A DNA stretch of 64,000 nucleotides from UBA4782 sp034429195 (GTDB lineage Bacteria > Chloroflexota > Anaerolineae > Anaerolineales > Anaerolineaceae), in assembly GCA_034429195.1 (NCBI GenBank), contig DAOUGQ010000019.1, positions 67,417 to 131,416 of the forward strand, in the 5' to 3' direction. The position numbers and the translations under genes are program-made. Numbering within the stretch: position 1 is the first letter of the stretch; each line of letters opens with the position of its first letter. Below, piece by piece: positions 8,016-16,810 of this stretch. The notes under the pieces were generated by a model. That model saw only the letters and a program-made list of their open reading frames with translations. It was not told the origin of the DNA and did not search any database.

Positions 8016-9620
8016 ATGACTTCGCAATACCTTTACCTTTTCTTCCTTGCAGCAGGGACCCTTACTTCCCTCACGATTTCTGCACTTGCATGGCAGCATC
8101 GCAACAGAAAGAGTACCCCTTATTTTGCTGGCATGATGCTGGCTATGGGTATCTGGCAGTTCTTTTGTCTGATGGTTTCCATGAGCCAGAACCGGGCTCA
8201 GGCACATTATTGGGCTGATCTACGCTATTTCGGTCTGACAACCATGCTGGCATTCTTCATGGTTTTTGCGATCCAGTATACAAACAACAAACAGTTGTCA
8301 GCGAAACCATTTCTGATCTTCATCTTTTCCATGCCCTTTGTCACACAGATCATTGTCATGACGAATTCAAGCCATCATTTGTTTTACTCAGGAGAAAAAT
8401 ATTCAGTCCAGGGAATCTTGATGGGGCTTGATTCTATCCATTTGGGAATCCTTTATTGGGTGCACACCTTCTACAGTTATGCGCTCGCAGGTACGGGTTT
8501 AAGTCTAATCATTTATAAGACTATCCATAACCATAATGTTTATCGCAGGCAGATCCTTCCCCTGATATTGGGTGCCATTCCGCCCCTGATCACCAGCCTG
8601 ATCGATGCCTTTTTGTTGAATCCGGGTCTCGGCCAACCTCTTTCGCCGCTGGGTTTCGCCCTGCTGGGTTTGTTTTTAACCATTGCCCTTTTCCAACATC
8701 AGATGTCGAGCGTTATTCCAATGGCAAGAGATAATGTGATCGAATGCATGAGCGATGCCATGATTGTGTTGGATGAAAATGAGACTATCGTCGACATCAA
8801 CAGGTCAGCTCAGAAACTTCTTCAATCAGAACCTACAAATATCCTGGGCAAACTTATTACTGAACTAAATTATCCCTGGAATGAGTTAACAAAGAAAAAC
8901 AAAGGAAGCCTTTTTGCCCAGCCCGAGATCATTCTAAACATTGCCGGTAAAGAACGCTTTTTTGACTTGCGGATCTCCCCCTTGAAAAGTTTTCATCAAC
9001 AGGACGCGGGACGGATTATTATCCTGCGAGATATTACAACCAGGAAACAGGCAGAAAACCAGTTGCAGAATATGCTGCTTGAATTGAGTGCCTTGAAAGA
9101 AGAACTCCAAGAGCAAGCAATCCGTGATCCTCTCACCGATCTATACAACCGGCGATACCTGGAAGAGATCGTTCTGGAGAAATTGCAACAGGCTTCGCAT
9201 GATATGTATCCCATCAGTGTTGTCATCATGGATATCGACCACTTTAAGGAAATTAATGACACATATGGACATGAAGCCGGTGACCTGGTGCAAAAGCATG
9301 TGGCAAATATCTTAAGAAAGCAATCTCGAGCTAAGGATCTCATTTTTCGTTATGGTGGAGATGAATTTCTTGTTATATTACCTTCTACTTCATCACAGAC
9401 CGCATACCAATACAGTCAACGGCTGCGCAAGCAATTCGAAGATACTTCCGTGGATTACAACAGTGAGAATATAGCAGTGACCATGTCTATCGGTATTGCG
9501 GCATTCATCACCGGAAAAGAAAAGCCCGAACAGGTACTGATCGCTGCAGATACTGCCCTTTACCAGGCAAAAGCAGATGGCCGGAATTGTGTAATCCTGT
9601 CTGAAACCTATGCAGGATAA
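8016..9620 (+). CDS. Membrane diguanylate cyclase (7TM sensor, PAS, GGDEF)
   Basis: A 534-residue protein that should make cyclic di-GMP from two GTP. The first ~225 residues form about seven hydrophobic helices of the HisKA_7TM sensor type. A PAS-like domain follows (about 240-345, with MSDAMIVLDENETIVDINRSAQ), then a short coiled coil (QNMLLELSALKEELQEQ) and the GGDEF domain starting at DPLTDLYNRRYLEE. The active-site GGDEF is at residues 447-451 and an intact RxxD product-inhibition site (RAKD) lies five residues before it, so an active, feedback-inhibited enzyme is expected. The gene stands alone behind a structured leader. Confidence 0.93.
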   Translation: MTSQYLYLFFLAAGTLTSLTISALAWQHRNRKSTPYFAGMMLAMGIWQFFCLMVSMSQNRAQAHYWADLRYFGLTTMLAFFMVFAIQYTNNKQLSAKPFLIFIFSMPFVTQIIVMTNSSHHLFYSGEKYSVQGILMGLDSIHLGILYWVHTFYSYALAGTGLSLIIYKTIHNHNVYRRQILPLILGAIPPLITSLIDAFLLNPGLGQPLSPLGFALLGLFLTIALFQHQMSSVIPMARDNVIECMSDAMIVLDENETIVDINRSAQKLLQSEPTNILGKLITELNYPWNELTKKNKGSLFAQPEIILNIAGKERFFDLRISPLKSFHQQDAGRIIILRDITTRKQAENQLQNMLLELSALKEELQEQAIRDPLTDLYNRRYLEEIVLEKLQQASHDMYPISVVIMDIDHFKEINDTYGHEAGDLVQKHVANILRKQSRAKDLIFRYGGDEFLVILPSTSSQTAYQYSQRLRKQFEDTSVDYNSENIAVTMSIGIAAFITGKEKPEQVLIAADTALYQAKADGRNCVILSETYAG

Positions 9621-9685
9621 AAGAACCTCATAGCTGAATTCCTCCAAGGCACAGGGCATTCATCCTGATTTCTGGAGAGGATTGA

Positions 9686-10021
9686 ATGAAATTTTCGGGC
9701 ATCACCCGTATCGTTACGAATGTTAAAAAATCCAGGTAGTTTTATAAAGAGATCCTGGGATTTGAAGCTGACGTATTTTATGAACCAACCCACTGGCAAT
9801 CTTTCAAGGTTCAGGAGGACATTTTCTTTGCCATCGGTGAGACACCCGGATCGATCGATGAGATTTGTTTTACAGTAGAGGATATTGAACACTTCTGGAA
9901 ATCCATCAAGAATATGGTGGAAGTGGTCAATCCCCTGGAAAAGACTCCCTGGGGTACCTACCGCTTTGTGATCAAAGACCTGGATGGAAACCTCCTGGCT
10001 TTTGGGTCAAATCAGGATTGA
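9686..10021 (+). pseudogene. VOC (glyoxalase/bleomycin-resistance) family protein, amber-interrupted
   Basis: From ATG 9686, with GGAGAGG at 9674-9680, the frame encodes a complete 111-residue vicinal-oxygen-chelate domain ending at TGA 10019-10021. The frame is broken by one in-frame TAG at 9737-9739 (codon 18), inside the conserved stretch between KKSR and FYKEILGFE. Everything after the stop is still well conserved in style (DEICFTVEDIEHFW, TPWGTYRFVIKDLDGNLLAF), so the change is recent, an error, or is suppressed. No frameshift is needed. Confidence 0.8.
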
Positions 10022-10079
10022 TCACTTTTCTAGGATCAAGCCACGATAATTTATAAATATGAAATAGATTCTGTGCGCC

Positions 10080-10123
10080 GTATACTATTAATAGACAATA
10101 ATGGATTGTTGTCTGTGGTATAC
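10080..10123 (+). promoter_or_regulatory. Nested palindrome in the promoter region of the radical SAM pair
   Basis: A 10-bp inverted repeat (10093-10102 against 10105-10114, one G-T mismatch, two-base centre) is flanked by two copies of the self-complementary GTATAC at 10080-10085 and 10118-10123. The first copy overlaps a possible -10 (TATACT, 10081-10086). The radical SAM gene starts at 10135, so the element is well placed for a repressor or activator, or may fold in the mRNA leader. Confidence 0.4.
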
Positions 10124-10134
10124 GAGTTTGTCAG

Positions 10135-11073
10135 ATGACAGATCAACTAAAGAAAAAGCGAACCGTAACGATAAATCTGTTTCACTCTTCTTCATGGAAA
10201 CAGTACTTCTTCTATGCCAGGTATATGTTACGCTCAGCACTGAGAAAGCAGCCTGATCCGCTCATCTACGGAATTGCTTTGACTGATCGCTGTAATCTTG
10301 CCTGCAAGGGTTGCCATATCTCCAATACAGGACGGCGGGACATGAGCTGGGAGGAACTCCTCTTAGCCATGCAAAACGCATGGGAGAGAGGATTCCGTGA
10401 TCTGTATTTTACCGGTGGCGAGCCAATGCTCTGGCATGATGCATCTCACGCCCTTTCTGATGTGATCACAGCAGCAAAACGGATCGGTTTTTTTCATGTG
10501 CATGTGTATACTAATGGGCTGCTGGGGTTGGATTCCCCGGCTGATCTCATGTGGGTCAGTATGGATGGGCTACCAGGTGTTTTTGAGCAGCGGCGCGGGG
10601 ATCATTTTCATAAAGTGGAAACCATCATCCGGGCAGCGCAACATCCTAAAATTGCAGTGAATTATGTGATTGATCACAACACCGCCAAAGGCATTGAACC
10701 TTTCTTGCGTTGGGTGCGCGACACGCATCTTCCGGTGCTTGGGGTGATGTTCTACTTTCACACTCCTTATTACGGGCGAGATGACTTGTTTATGACAGCA
10801 GAAGAACGCACACCGATCATTGACCAATTGCTGAAATACATTCAAGATGGGTTACCCGTCATTAATTCACGAGCCGGGTTGCTGGCTTTACAATCAGGGA
10901 ACTGGCAGCGACGCAGTCCCATTGCAGCGGTGGTTGATGTGGAAGGCGAATCTGTATGCTGCCGCGCCACAGATGAAGTATGCCCAGATTGCGGGTATGG
11001 CGCCTGTACTGAGCTCACTGAAATACTGCGATTATGCCCCAGCTCAATTCTTGGCATGCTGAGGTACCTATGA
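10135..11073 (+). CDS. Radical SAM protein with Cys-rich C-terminus
   Basis: A 312-residue radical SAM enzyme. The [4Fe-4S] motif CX3CX2C is Cys 53, 57 and 60 (CNLACKGC), and GGEP near residue 95 binds the SAM amino group. The C-terminus has a Cys-rich segment (CCRATDEVCPDCGYGACTE) that could bind another cluster or zinc, as in SPASM/twitch-type proteins. The substrate is unknown. The stop overlaps the start of the next radical SAM gene by four bases (ATGA), so the two proteins are translationally coupled and probably act together. Confidence 0.88.
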   Translation: MTDQLKKKRTVTINLFHSSSWKQYFFYARYMLRSALRKQPDPLIYGIALTDRCNLACKGCHISNTGRRDMSWEELLLAMQNAWERGFRDLYFTGGEPMLWHDASHALSDVITAAKRIGFFHVHVYTNGLLGLDSPADLMWVSMDGLPGVFEQRRGDHFHKVETIIRAAQHPKIAVNYVIDHNTAKGIEPFLRWVRDTHLPVLGVMFYFHTPYYGRDDLFMTAEERTPIIDQLLKYIQDGLPVINSRAGLLALQSGNWQRRSPIAAVVDVEGESVCCRATDEVCPDCGYGACTELTEILRLCPSSILGMLRYL

Positions 11074-12365
11074 CACGCCCGGGGGAATGGCTGATAGGTT
11101 GCATCACACGTGCAGTTCGTCGCTACCTGGTGGGGCGTGAGCAGAAATGGGTCTTTGAACAACCACGAGTCGGGTGGTTTCCGCAGCCGGTTGAAAAAAC
11201 TTCGTTGTATCTGCATGTACCGTTCTGCCGGCATCTCTGCCCTTACTGCCCTTATACTAAAGTCCCCTATCAAGAGTCGTTGATGGAGCCTTATACCCGG
11301 GCAGCACTCAGAGAAGTGGATGGATGGGCGGAGACCATTGGGCCAACTGAGATCACAAGTATCTACATTGGGGGCGGCACACCTACCCTGGCTCTGGAAA
11401 GTGTTGACATAATCCTGAAACACATTCAGGAACACTTTCACCTGACAGGTGACATTTGCATAGAAACCAACCCGGCGGATGTGAACGAAGAAATGGTGAA
11501 GCATCTGCATGATATGGATGTAACCCTGGTCTCCCTCGGTGTGCAATCGTTCCAATCGGAAAACCTCGCTCTGATCGGGCGCGATTACAATCCAACCGAT
11601 GCTCAAAGAGCATTGTCTTTACTTGCCAAGAGTGGCTTTGCATCGATAAATGTGGATATCATGTTTACGCTTCCGCAACAGACAGTTGCCAATGTGCTGG
11701 CTGACATGGAACTTGCGGCAGATTTAGGAGCAGATCAGATCACGACGTATCCCCTTTTCACTTTTCCCTATACCTCGGTCGGAAAATATCTGCATCTCAA
11801 CGCCATACGCATGCCCAACCTGAAGGCACGCAGAGTGCAATATCAGGCGATCAACCAGTGGTGTGAAAATAATGGTTTTGAGCGCGTTTCCGTTTGGGGA
11901 TTCAAGCGTGGAAACGTACCCCGTTACTCTTCTGTTACCCGTGATGGCTACATTGGTATCGGACCCGGTGCCGGTTCACAAATGGCAGATGGCTTTATTC
12001 TAAATACCTTCGACCTCGATAGCTGGGAGAAAGCATTATCTACTGGAAAATCAGCGATCGCATTGAGGATGCCTTTTAGTGGCGAGATGGCAGGCTGGTG
12101 GTGGTTGTATTGGCGGTTCTATGACACGCGCATCCCCATGGATGCCATCAATACCAACCTCGGCAGAGATACACATAAAGCACACAGGCTGCTGCAGCTT
12201 ATCCAAAGGTTCGGGTACGCGAACAAGAAGAATGGATTTATCGAGCTCACCGAACCGGGTGCATTTTGGTTGCATCTGGCGCAAAATTATTTTGCATTGA
12301 ATTATGTGAACACCCTGTGGACACAGGCTCGCCTGGAACCCTGGCCTAAATCAATCAAAATCTGA
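11070..12365 (+). CDS. HemW-like radical SAM protein (coproporphyrinogen oxidase-like family)
   Basis: A 431-residue radical SAM protein with Cys 53, 57 and 60 (CRHLCPYC) after the HVPFC segment. It also has the IGGGTPT and SLGVQSFQ motifs typical of the HemN/HemW branch and IGIGPGAGSQ further on. True HemN acts in heme synthesis and HemW in heme delivery; related proteins act as methyltransferases or cyclopropanases. Nothing here shows heme synthesis, so the branch is uncertain. I chose ATG 11070 rather than 11034 because it forms an ATGA overlap with the preceding stop and has GAGGT just upstream. It is followed by a strong terminator. Confidence 0.88.
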   Translation: MTRPGEWLIGCITRAVRRYLVGREQKWVFEQPRVGWFPQPVEKTSLYLHVPFCRHLCPYCPYTKVPYQESLMEPYTRAALREVDGWAETIGPTEITSIYIGGGTPTLALESVDIILKHIQEHFHLTGDICIETNPADVNEEMVKHLHDMDVTLVSLGVQSFQSENLALIGRDYNPTDAQRALSLLAKSGFASINVDIMFTLPQQTVANVLADMELAADLGADQITTYPLFTFPYTSVGKYLHLNAIRMPNLKARRVQYQAINQWCENNGFERVSVWGFKRGNVPRYSSVTRDGYIGIGPGAGSQMADGFILNTFDLDSWEKALSTGKSAIALRMPFSGEMAGWWWLYWRFYDTRIPMDAINTNLGRDTHKAHRLLQLIQRFGYANKKNGFIELTEPGAFWLHLAQNYFALNYVNTLWTQARLEPWPKSIKI

Positions 12366-12433
12366 CTTAACCATATGCTTGAAGCTAATGGTTTGCGATT
12401 TAATGAAGAAATAGTCAACATTTTAGGGGTTTT

Positions 12434-12476
12434 CCTGGAATATTCGGAGTCTGACTCCGAATATTCCAGGCTTTTA
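12434..12476 (+). terminator. Strong intrinsic terminator after radical SAM pair
   Basis: A perfect 18-bp inverted repeat with a single central base (12434-12451 against 12453-12470) is followed by CTTTTAT. It is 68 bases past the stop of the second radical SAM gene. Confidence 0.85.
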
Positions 12477-12547
12477 TGTCATAATCTTTCTATACTTTTA
12501 TTCATGATGTTTTCTGTAAATCTCCATTAATAATTCAGGAGGCTGAT

Positions 12548-13222
12548 ATGCCATCAGAAATTCGCATTCTGTCTCTCCCTCTCCCTTTTCGAATGGGGTT
12601 GGTGAATTGTTACCTGATATCCGCTGCCACGGGGTATGTTCTGATTGATACCGGCAGCTCGACTGCCCGGAACATAATGCTGGAGCAACTTAAAAATAAC
12701 GGCTGTGATAAAGATAATTTGACCCTGGTGATCCTTACCCACGGAGATTTTGATCACACGGGCAATGCAGCATACCTGCGTTCTGCATTTGGTTCCAAAC
12801 TAGCAATGCACCAACTTGACTCAGGCATGGTCGAGCGCGGTGATATGTTTGTAAACCGGAAGCAGCCTAATTTTTTGGTAAAATCCTTGATCCCGCTTTT
12901 TACCGGCTTTGGCAAGGCGGAACACTTTTCCCCAGATATATTTCTTGATGATGGATTCGATCTGGCACCTTATGGGTTGGATGCCAGAGTTCTTTCTCTT
13001 CCAGGACACTCGGCTGGTTCCATAGGTGTTCTTACCAAAGAAGGGGAACTATTCTGTGGTGACTTGTTCGAAAACATGAAAGAACCTGGGCTAAGTTCCA
13101 TCATGGATGATCCAGGCGTCGCAGTCATCAGTATGGCTCGCCTGGAAAAGTTGAATATTCAGCAGGTATTTCCCGGACATGGTCAACCTTTCGATTGGGA
13201 TAGCTTCAAGAAGAATGTATAA
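12548..13222 (+). CDS. MBL-fold metallo-hydrolase
   Basis: A 224-residue metallo-beta-lactamase-fold hydrolase of the glyoxalase II-like type. The HxDxDH metal motif is at residues 65-70 (HGDFDH), with the later metal His in LPGHSAGS and PGHGQPFD near the end. Start ATG 12548 has a clear AGGAGG. Substrate cannot be deduced: thioesters, lactones and phosphodiesters are all cleaved by relatives. The next gene follows after 11 bases. Confidence 0.9.
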   Translation: MPSEIRILSLPLPFRMGLVNCYLISAATGYVLIDTGSSTARNIMLEQLKNNGCDKDNLTLVILTHGDFDHTGNAAYLRSAFGSKLAMHQLDSGMVERGDMFVNRKQPNFLVKSLIPLFTGFGKAEHFSPDIFLDDGFDLAPYGLDARVLSLPGHSAGSIGVLTKEGELFCGDLFENMKEPGLSSIMDDPGVAVISMARLEKLNIQQVFPGHGQPFDWDSFKKNV

Positions 13223-13233
13223 AGGAGCTCCTC

Positions 13234-14046
13234 TTGGATAACGATAGTTCAAAAAAGAAAACCCAGATTGTTTATTTTTCTCATGGTGGCGGACCCCTAC
13301 CAATCTTGGGCGATCCAAGTCATAAAGCGATGCTGGATTTCATGACCCTTCTACCCACCATGATCAGAAAACCAGATTTCATCCTCGTGGTGAGCGCTCA
13401 CTGGGAAGAAAAAGTCGCCACATTATTGGGCGCTGAAAAACCATCCATGTTCTATGATTACTATGGCTTTCCGACTGAAGCCTATAAAATCACCTACCCT
13501 GCTCCCGGAAGCCCAGAACTTGCCGAAAAGATTGCAGGATTCTTCGAGAAAAATAATACTCCCATCCAGATTAACCATGAAAGAGGGTTTGATCACGGGT
13601 TGTTTATCCCATTGAAATTGATGTACCCTGATGCGGATATCCCTTCCTTGCAACTTTCCCTGGTGAAAGGACTGGATCCGGCAGAACATCTCAGGATTGG
13701 AAATATTTTACATGCGTTAGTGAATAAAAATATCCTGGTAGTGGGGTCTGGATTTTCTTTTCACAACATGATGGCGTTTTCCTGGCAGGGGCTGGACAAG
13801 CCCGATCCGCTCAATGATGAATTCCAGAACTGGCTTATCGAAACCTGTACTGGTAACCTTCCCCAACCCGAACGCGAAAAAGCTTTGATTGAATGGGAAA
13901 AAGCACCTGGCGCACGATATTGCCACCCTCGCGAAGAACACTTGCTTCCTCTGCATGTTTGTACTGGCATGGCGAAGCAAGCTGGCACATTGATATTTGA
14001 TGACAAGATCCTGGGGAAACGCAGCATTGCCTTTCTATGGAAATAG
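13234..14046 (+). CDS. Class III extradiol dioxygenase (LigB/4,5-DOPA dioxygenase family)
   Basis: A 270-residue protein of the LigB superfamily, similar to plant and bacterial 4,5-DOPA dioxygenases such as YgiD, which use Fe(II) or Zn. Conserved His positions are visible in SHGGGPLPIL (near 14), SAHWEE (near 55), RGFDHGLFIPL (near 115) and the C-terminal HPREEHLLPLHV. The start codon is TTG at 13234, placed 6-8 bases after AAAGGAG. It forms a tight pair with the metallo-hydrolase upstream, which might process its ring-opened product, but that is inference. Confidence 0.85.
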   Translation: MDNDSSKKKTQIVYFSHGGGPLPILGDPSHKAMLDFMTLLPTMIRKPDFILVVSAHWEEKVATLLGAEKPSMFYDYYGFPTEAYKITYPAPGSPELAEKIAGFFEKNNTPIQINHERGFDHGLFIPLKLMYPDADIPSLQLSLVKGLDPAEHLRIGNILHALVNKNILVVGSGFSFHNMMAFSWQGLDKPDPLNDEFQNWLIETCTGNLPQPEREKALIEWEKAPGARYCHPREEHLLPLHVCTGMAKQAGTLIFDDKILGKRSIAFLWK

Positions 14047-14288
14047 ATCGGGAGGTAAACAGAAAGCTTTTTTGATCAAAAGGTTCTTCTGTTTATGCCC
14101 GGATAATTCAATAGATATCAAGGTAATCCTAAATTGTTTTCCCGATTGCTTAAGCTTTTATTGCCAATATGCGATTGTGGAAATATGCGTATGCCCTTCT
14201 CCACAAAGCAGGCTTCTCAAGAGGTCATCCATGATATACTGCCTTGTTATCTACGGTTGCCAAAAAAGGATAAGGGAGATACAAGGTA

Positions 14289-14837
14289 ATGAACAATGCA
14301 GTCAGGGAATCATTTAGTAATCTAGAGTCAACTGATGATAAAGTACGGTATAGTGCCTTCCAAACTTTGCTCAGCCTGACAGACGAAAAAGTGGATTGGA
14401 TATATGATGTCTGGGATGGTTTACTCGAAAAACTGAAGAGTATTAATTCCTATCAACGATCAATTGCCATCATGCTATTCTGCAACCTGGCAAAAAGTGA
14501 TCATGAAAAACGCATGGCAAACATTCTGGATGATCTATTAGCTCACACCCGGGACGAAAAGTTCATCACTTCGCGCCAATGTATACAAAATATCTGGAAA
14601 ATAGCCATTGTTGACGGGCAGTATCGAAACATAATTCTTGATCATCTGGAAAAGCGATTCCGAGAGTGCCGCGAGGAAAGCCATTACAACCTTATCCGCC
14701 AGGATATCCTTCAATCCATCATGTCTCTCTATTCTGTTGAAAAAGATGATCTGCTACTGGTAAAGGTTCGGGAGTTGATCACTTTGGAAGAAGATACAAA
14801 ATATCGTAAGGGGTACAGTAAGCTGCTTAAGGAATAA
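14289..14837 (+). CDS. HEAT-repeat-like protein
   Basis: A 182-residue soluble, almost fully helical protein. Successive helix pairs (DKVRYSAFQTLLSL, YQRSIAIMLFCNLAKS, RQCIQNIWKIA, NLIRQDILQSIMSLYS) have the spacing of HEAT/armadillo repeats, so a protein-binding role is likely. The partner is unknown. The 240 bases upstream contain no recognisable gene. Confidence 0.72.
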   Translation: MNNAVRESFSNLESTDDKVRYSAFQTLLSLTDEKVDWIYDVWDGLLEKLKSINSYQRSIAIMLFCNLAKSDHEKRMANILDDLLAHTRDEKFITSRQCIQNIWKIAIVDGQYRNIILDHLEKRFRECREESHYNLIRQDILQSIMSLYSVEKDDLLLVKVRELITLEEDTKYRKGYSKLLKE

Positions 14838-14875
14838 CTTTTTTCAGCAAGGGTATTCTAGCAGTTTGTACATTA

Positions 14876-15844
14876 TTATACAGGTGTAACTCCGACTGGC
14901 ATGCGTCGCCTTTCATTAGCAACGATGCATGCTGAACGGATGGATCTGACCATCTTCTTCTGCACCCCCACAGATTCTGCAATCTCTTCATCCTCTATTT
15001 TTATTGATATCCCGACAAGGATTCTATCCAATTTTTCATAGGGCAATCCAATAGCCGTCTCATTAGGTAAGCCAGCCCCCAGGTCACCGGAAGAAGGCTG
15101 GAGAACGATTTCTTTTGGCACCCTCAGGGCACGCGCCAGCTCACGGATCTGAGTTTTATACAGATGACGGAGAGGGGCAATATCTCCCACCCCATCACCA
15201 TGTGGATCGTAAAAACCTATCGTCCATTCAGAGCGATCAGTGGTACAAATCATCAGGCGATCATTCTGTATTGCTTTAAGTGTAAGCACCAGCATACGTG
15301 CTCGTACCTTCCCAATAATGAATTTTTCCGTTCGTTGCGCATAATGCCAAAACCTGTGCTGCAAAAGCCAGGCGAGAATACCTTCTCTGCTGTGGAAAGA
15401 ATATTGCTGTGCCCAAGGAAAAAGCGAGGGGGAATTACTGAATCTTCGCAAAATATGGATAGACTTTTCGAGAAAAGCGCGATTGGCTGCCAGATCCTGG
15501 GACATTTGTTCGTATAATCCAAGTTGAGTAAAAAGTCCCGTTTGGTTAAACTCTTCTAAAGGCAAACCCAGGGTTTGCGCGGCTACTTGCACATGGTGAT
15601 GAATGTCTATGTTGCTGTCTCGTTCGGGAAGGCTGACCAGGTGAATTTGTTTTGCAGGTAAACAACGAGCGCACAGAAAAGCACAGGTGGTAGAATCCAA
15701 CCCACCGCTCAATCCAATGGTCACCCCACGCACACCACGTCTTTTTACCTCACCCTTTATGAATTGACAGATCCGCTCAATCTCATTTGCTGGATCAAAC
15801 TGCAGATTTGCTTCAATTCTTTGTCTGCATTCTTCATTCCCCAT
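14876..15844 (-). CDS. nadE: NAD(+) synthase, ammonia-dependent type
   Basis: A 322-residue N-type ATP pyrophosphatase that amidates deamido-NAD to NAD. The PP-loop SGGLDST is at residues 46-52. Later ATP and substrate contacts appear in CTTDRSEW, YDPHGDGVGDIAPL, LYKTQIRELAR and PSSGDLGAGLPNETAIGLPYEKLD. No nitrilase (glutaminase) domain is attached, so ammonia would be the nitrogen donor. It carries an insertion of roughly 50 residues (about 105-165, containing HILRRFSNSP and WLLQHRFWHYAQ) between the PP-loop half and the GKVRARM segment, which makes it longer than the common 270-residue form. Confidence 0.9.
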   Translation of the reverse strand: MGNEECRQRIEANLQFDPANEIERICQFIKGEVKRRGVRGVTIGLSGGLDSTTCAFLCARCLPAKQIHLVSLPERDSNIDIHHHVQVAAQTLGLPLEEFNQTGLFTQLGLYEQMSQDLAANRAFLEKSIHILRRFSNSPSLFPWAQQYSFHSREGILAWLLQHRFWHYAQRTEKFIIGKVRARMLVLTLKAIQNDRLMICTTDRSEWTIGFYDPHGDGVGDIAPLRHLYKTQIRELARALRVPKEIVLQPSSGDLGAGLPNETAIGLPYEKLDRILVGISIKIEDEEIAESVGVQKKMVRSIRSACIVANERRRMPVGVTPV

Positions 15845-15936
15845 AAAGTTTTCTCCGATCGTAAAGGAGAATCAATGTATTCATCATAGCACAATAAAGG
15901 AGAAAGCTATAATTAATCAACTATTGAAGGAGTGCC

Positions 15937-16368
15937 ATGATCGTTTACACTGACTCCCTTGAGGGAATTACTGACAAGAACCTGATGGGTGGGTTCTTCG
16001 CCGGATGGCCTAATCCGCCTGCACCAGAGGTACATTTTCGAATCCTTTCTCAAAGCTATGCCAGGATTCTTGCCCGGACCGAAGATGGAACGGTGGTTGG
16101 ATTCATTACTGCTATTAGCGATGGTGTTTCCTGCGCCTATATTCCATTCCTTGAAGTGTTGCCCGGATACCAACATCAGGGAATTGGTACAATGTTAATC
16201 AAGCAGATGTTGAAGAAACTCGAGCATCTGTATATGATCGATCTGATATGCGATCGTGAGCTGCAACATTTTTATGAACATCTGGGAATGGCTAAAGCTG
16301 TCGGGATGATGGCACGAAATTTTGACCGACAATCTTGTGAGATAGTGCCTTTGAGCCTGAACAAATAA
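15937..16368 (+). CDS. GNAT family N-acetyltransferase
   Basis: A 143-residue GCN5-type acetyltransferase. Strand beta4 and the acetyl-CoA pyrophosphate loop are seen as FLEVLPGYQHQGIGTMLI (about 70-87), and FYEHLGM marks the C-terminal strand. Acceptor unknown. A TATAAT at 15908-15913 lies about 24 bases before the ATG, with GAAGGAG as the ribosome site; no clear -35 was found. Confidence 0.87.
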   Translation: MIVYTDSLEGITDKNLMGGFFAGWPNPPAPEVHFRILSQSYARILARTEDGTVVGFITAISDGVSCAYIPFLEVLPGYQHQGIGTMLIKQMLKKLEHLYMIDLICDRELQHFYEHLGMAKAVGMMARNFDRQSCEIVPLSLNK

Positions 16369-16419
16369 GTAAATCTATTGATTTCGATCTTGTATTCCAA
16401 TGCAAAATGGAGCCTTTCC

Positions 16420-16791
16420 ATGAGTATTCAATCCCATAAACGCATGCAATTTGTCTCAGATGATTTAGTTCAGCAGATCGTCGAAGGGCGAAAAACTGCC
16501 AGTACAGAATGGTTGGATAGAATTAACACTTCGGATAACGAATTTGATGATCCATTGGTGGTGGGCGAATATTACGACGTATACGATAGTAAATTACAGG
16601 TGCGAGCTACCATTCGGATCATTGGGATGGAGTTATGCCGTTGGGAAGAAATTCCCGAACGTCTTTGGCGCGGTGAAACCAATAGCAATGCCGAGGAATT
16701 CCAACAGGATCACCTGGGCTTTTTTAAAAATCCCGGGCAGGATTTCGAGTTTATTGCCTATTATTTTATGTTGGTTTCTGGTTCGTCATAA
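16420..16791 (+). CDS. ASCH-domain-like protein
   Basis: A 123-residue protein from ATG 16420, chosen because GGAG lies eight bases upstream and the longer frame from 16378 adds an unconvincing leader. The pattern of a beta barrel with KTAS early, GEYYDVYD in the middle, and ELCRWEEIPERLWRGETN then HLGFF fits ASCH (PUA-like, RNA-binding) domain proteins of the EVE/ASCH group. The role is unknown. Confidence 0.72.
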   Translation: MSIQSHKRMQFVSDDLVQQIVEGRKTASTEWLDRINTSDNEFDDPLVVGEYYDVYDSKLQVRATIRIIGMELCRWEEIPERLWRGETNSNAEEFQQDHLGFFKNPGQDFEFIAYYFMLVSGSS

Positions 16792-16810
16792 AAAATGATG
16801 CTTAGACAAA

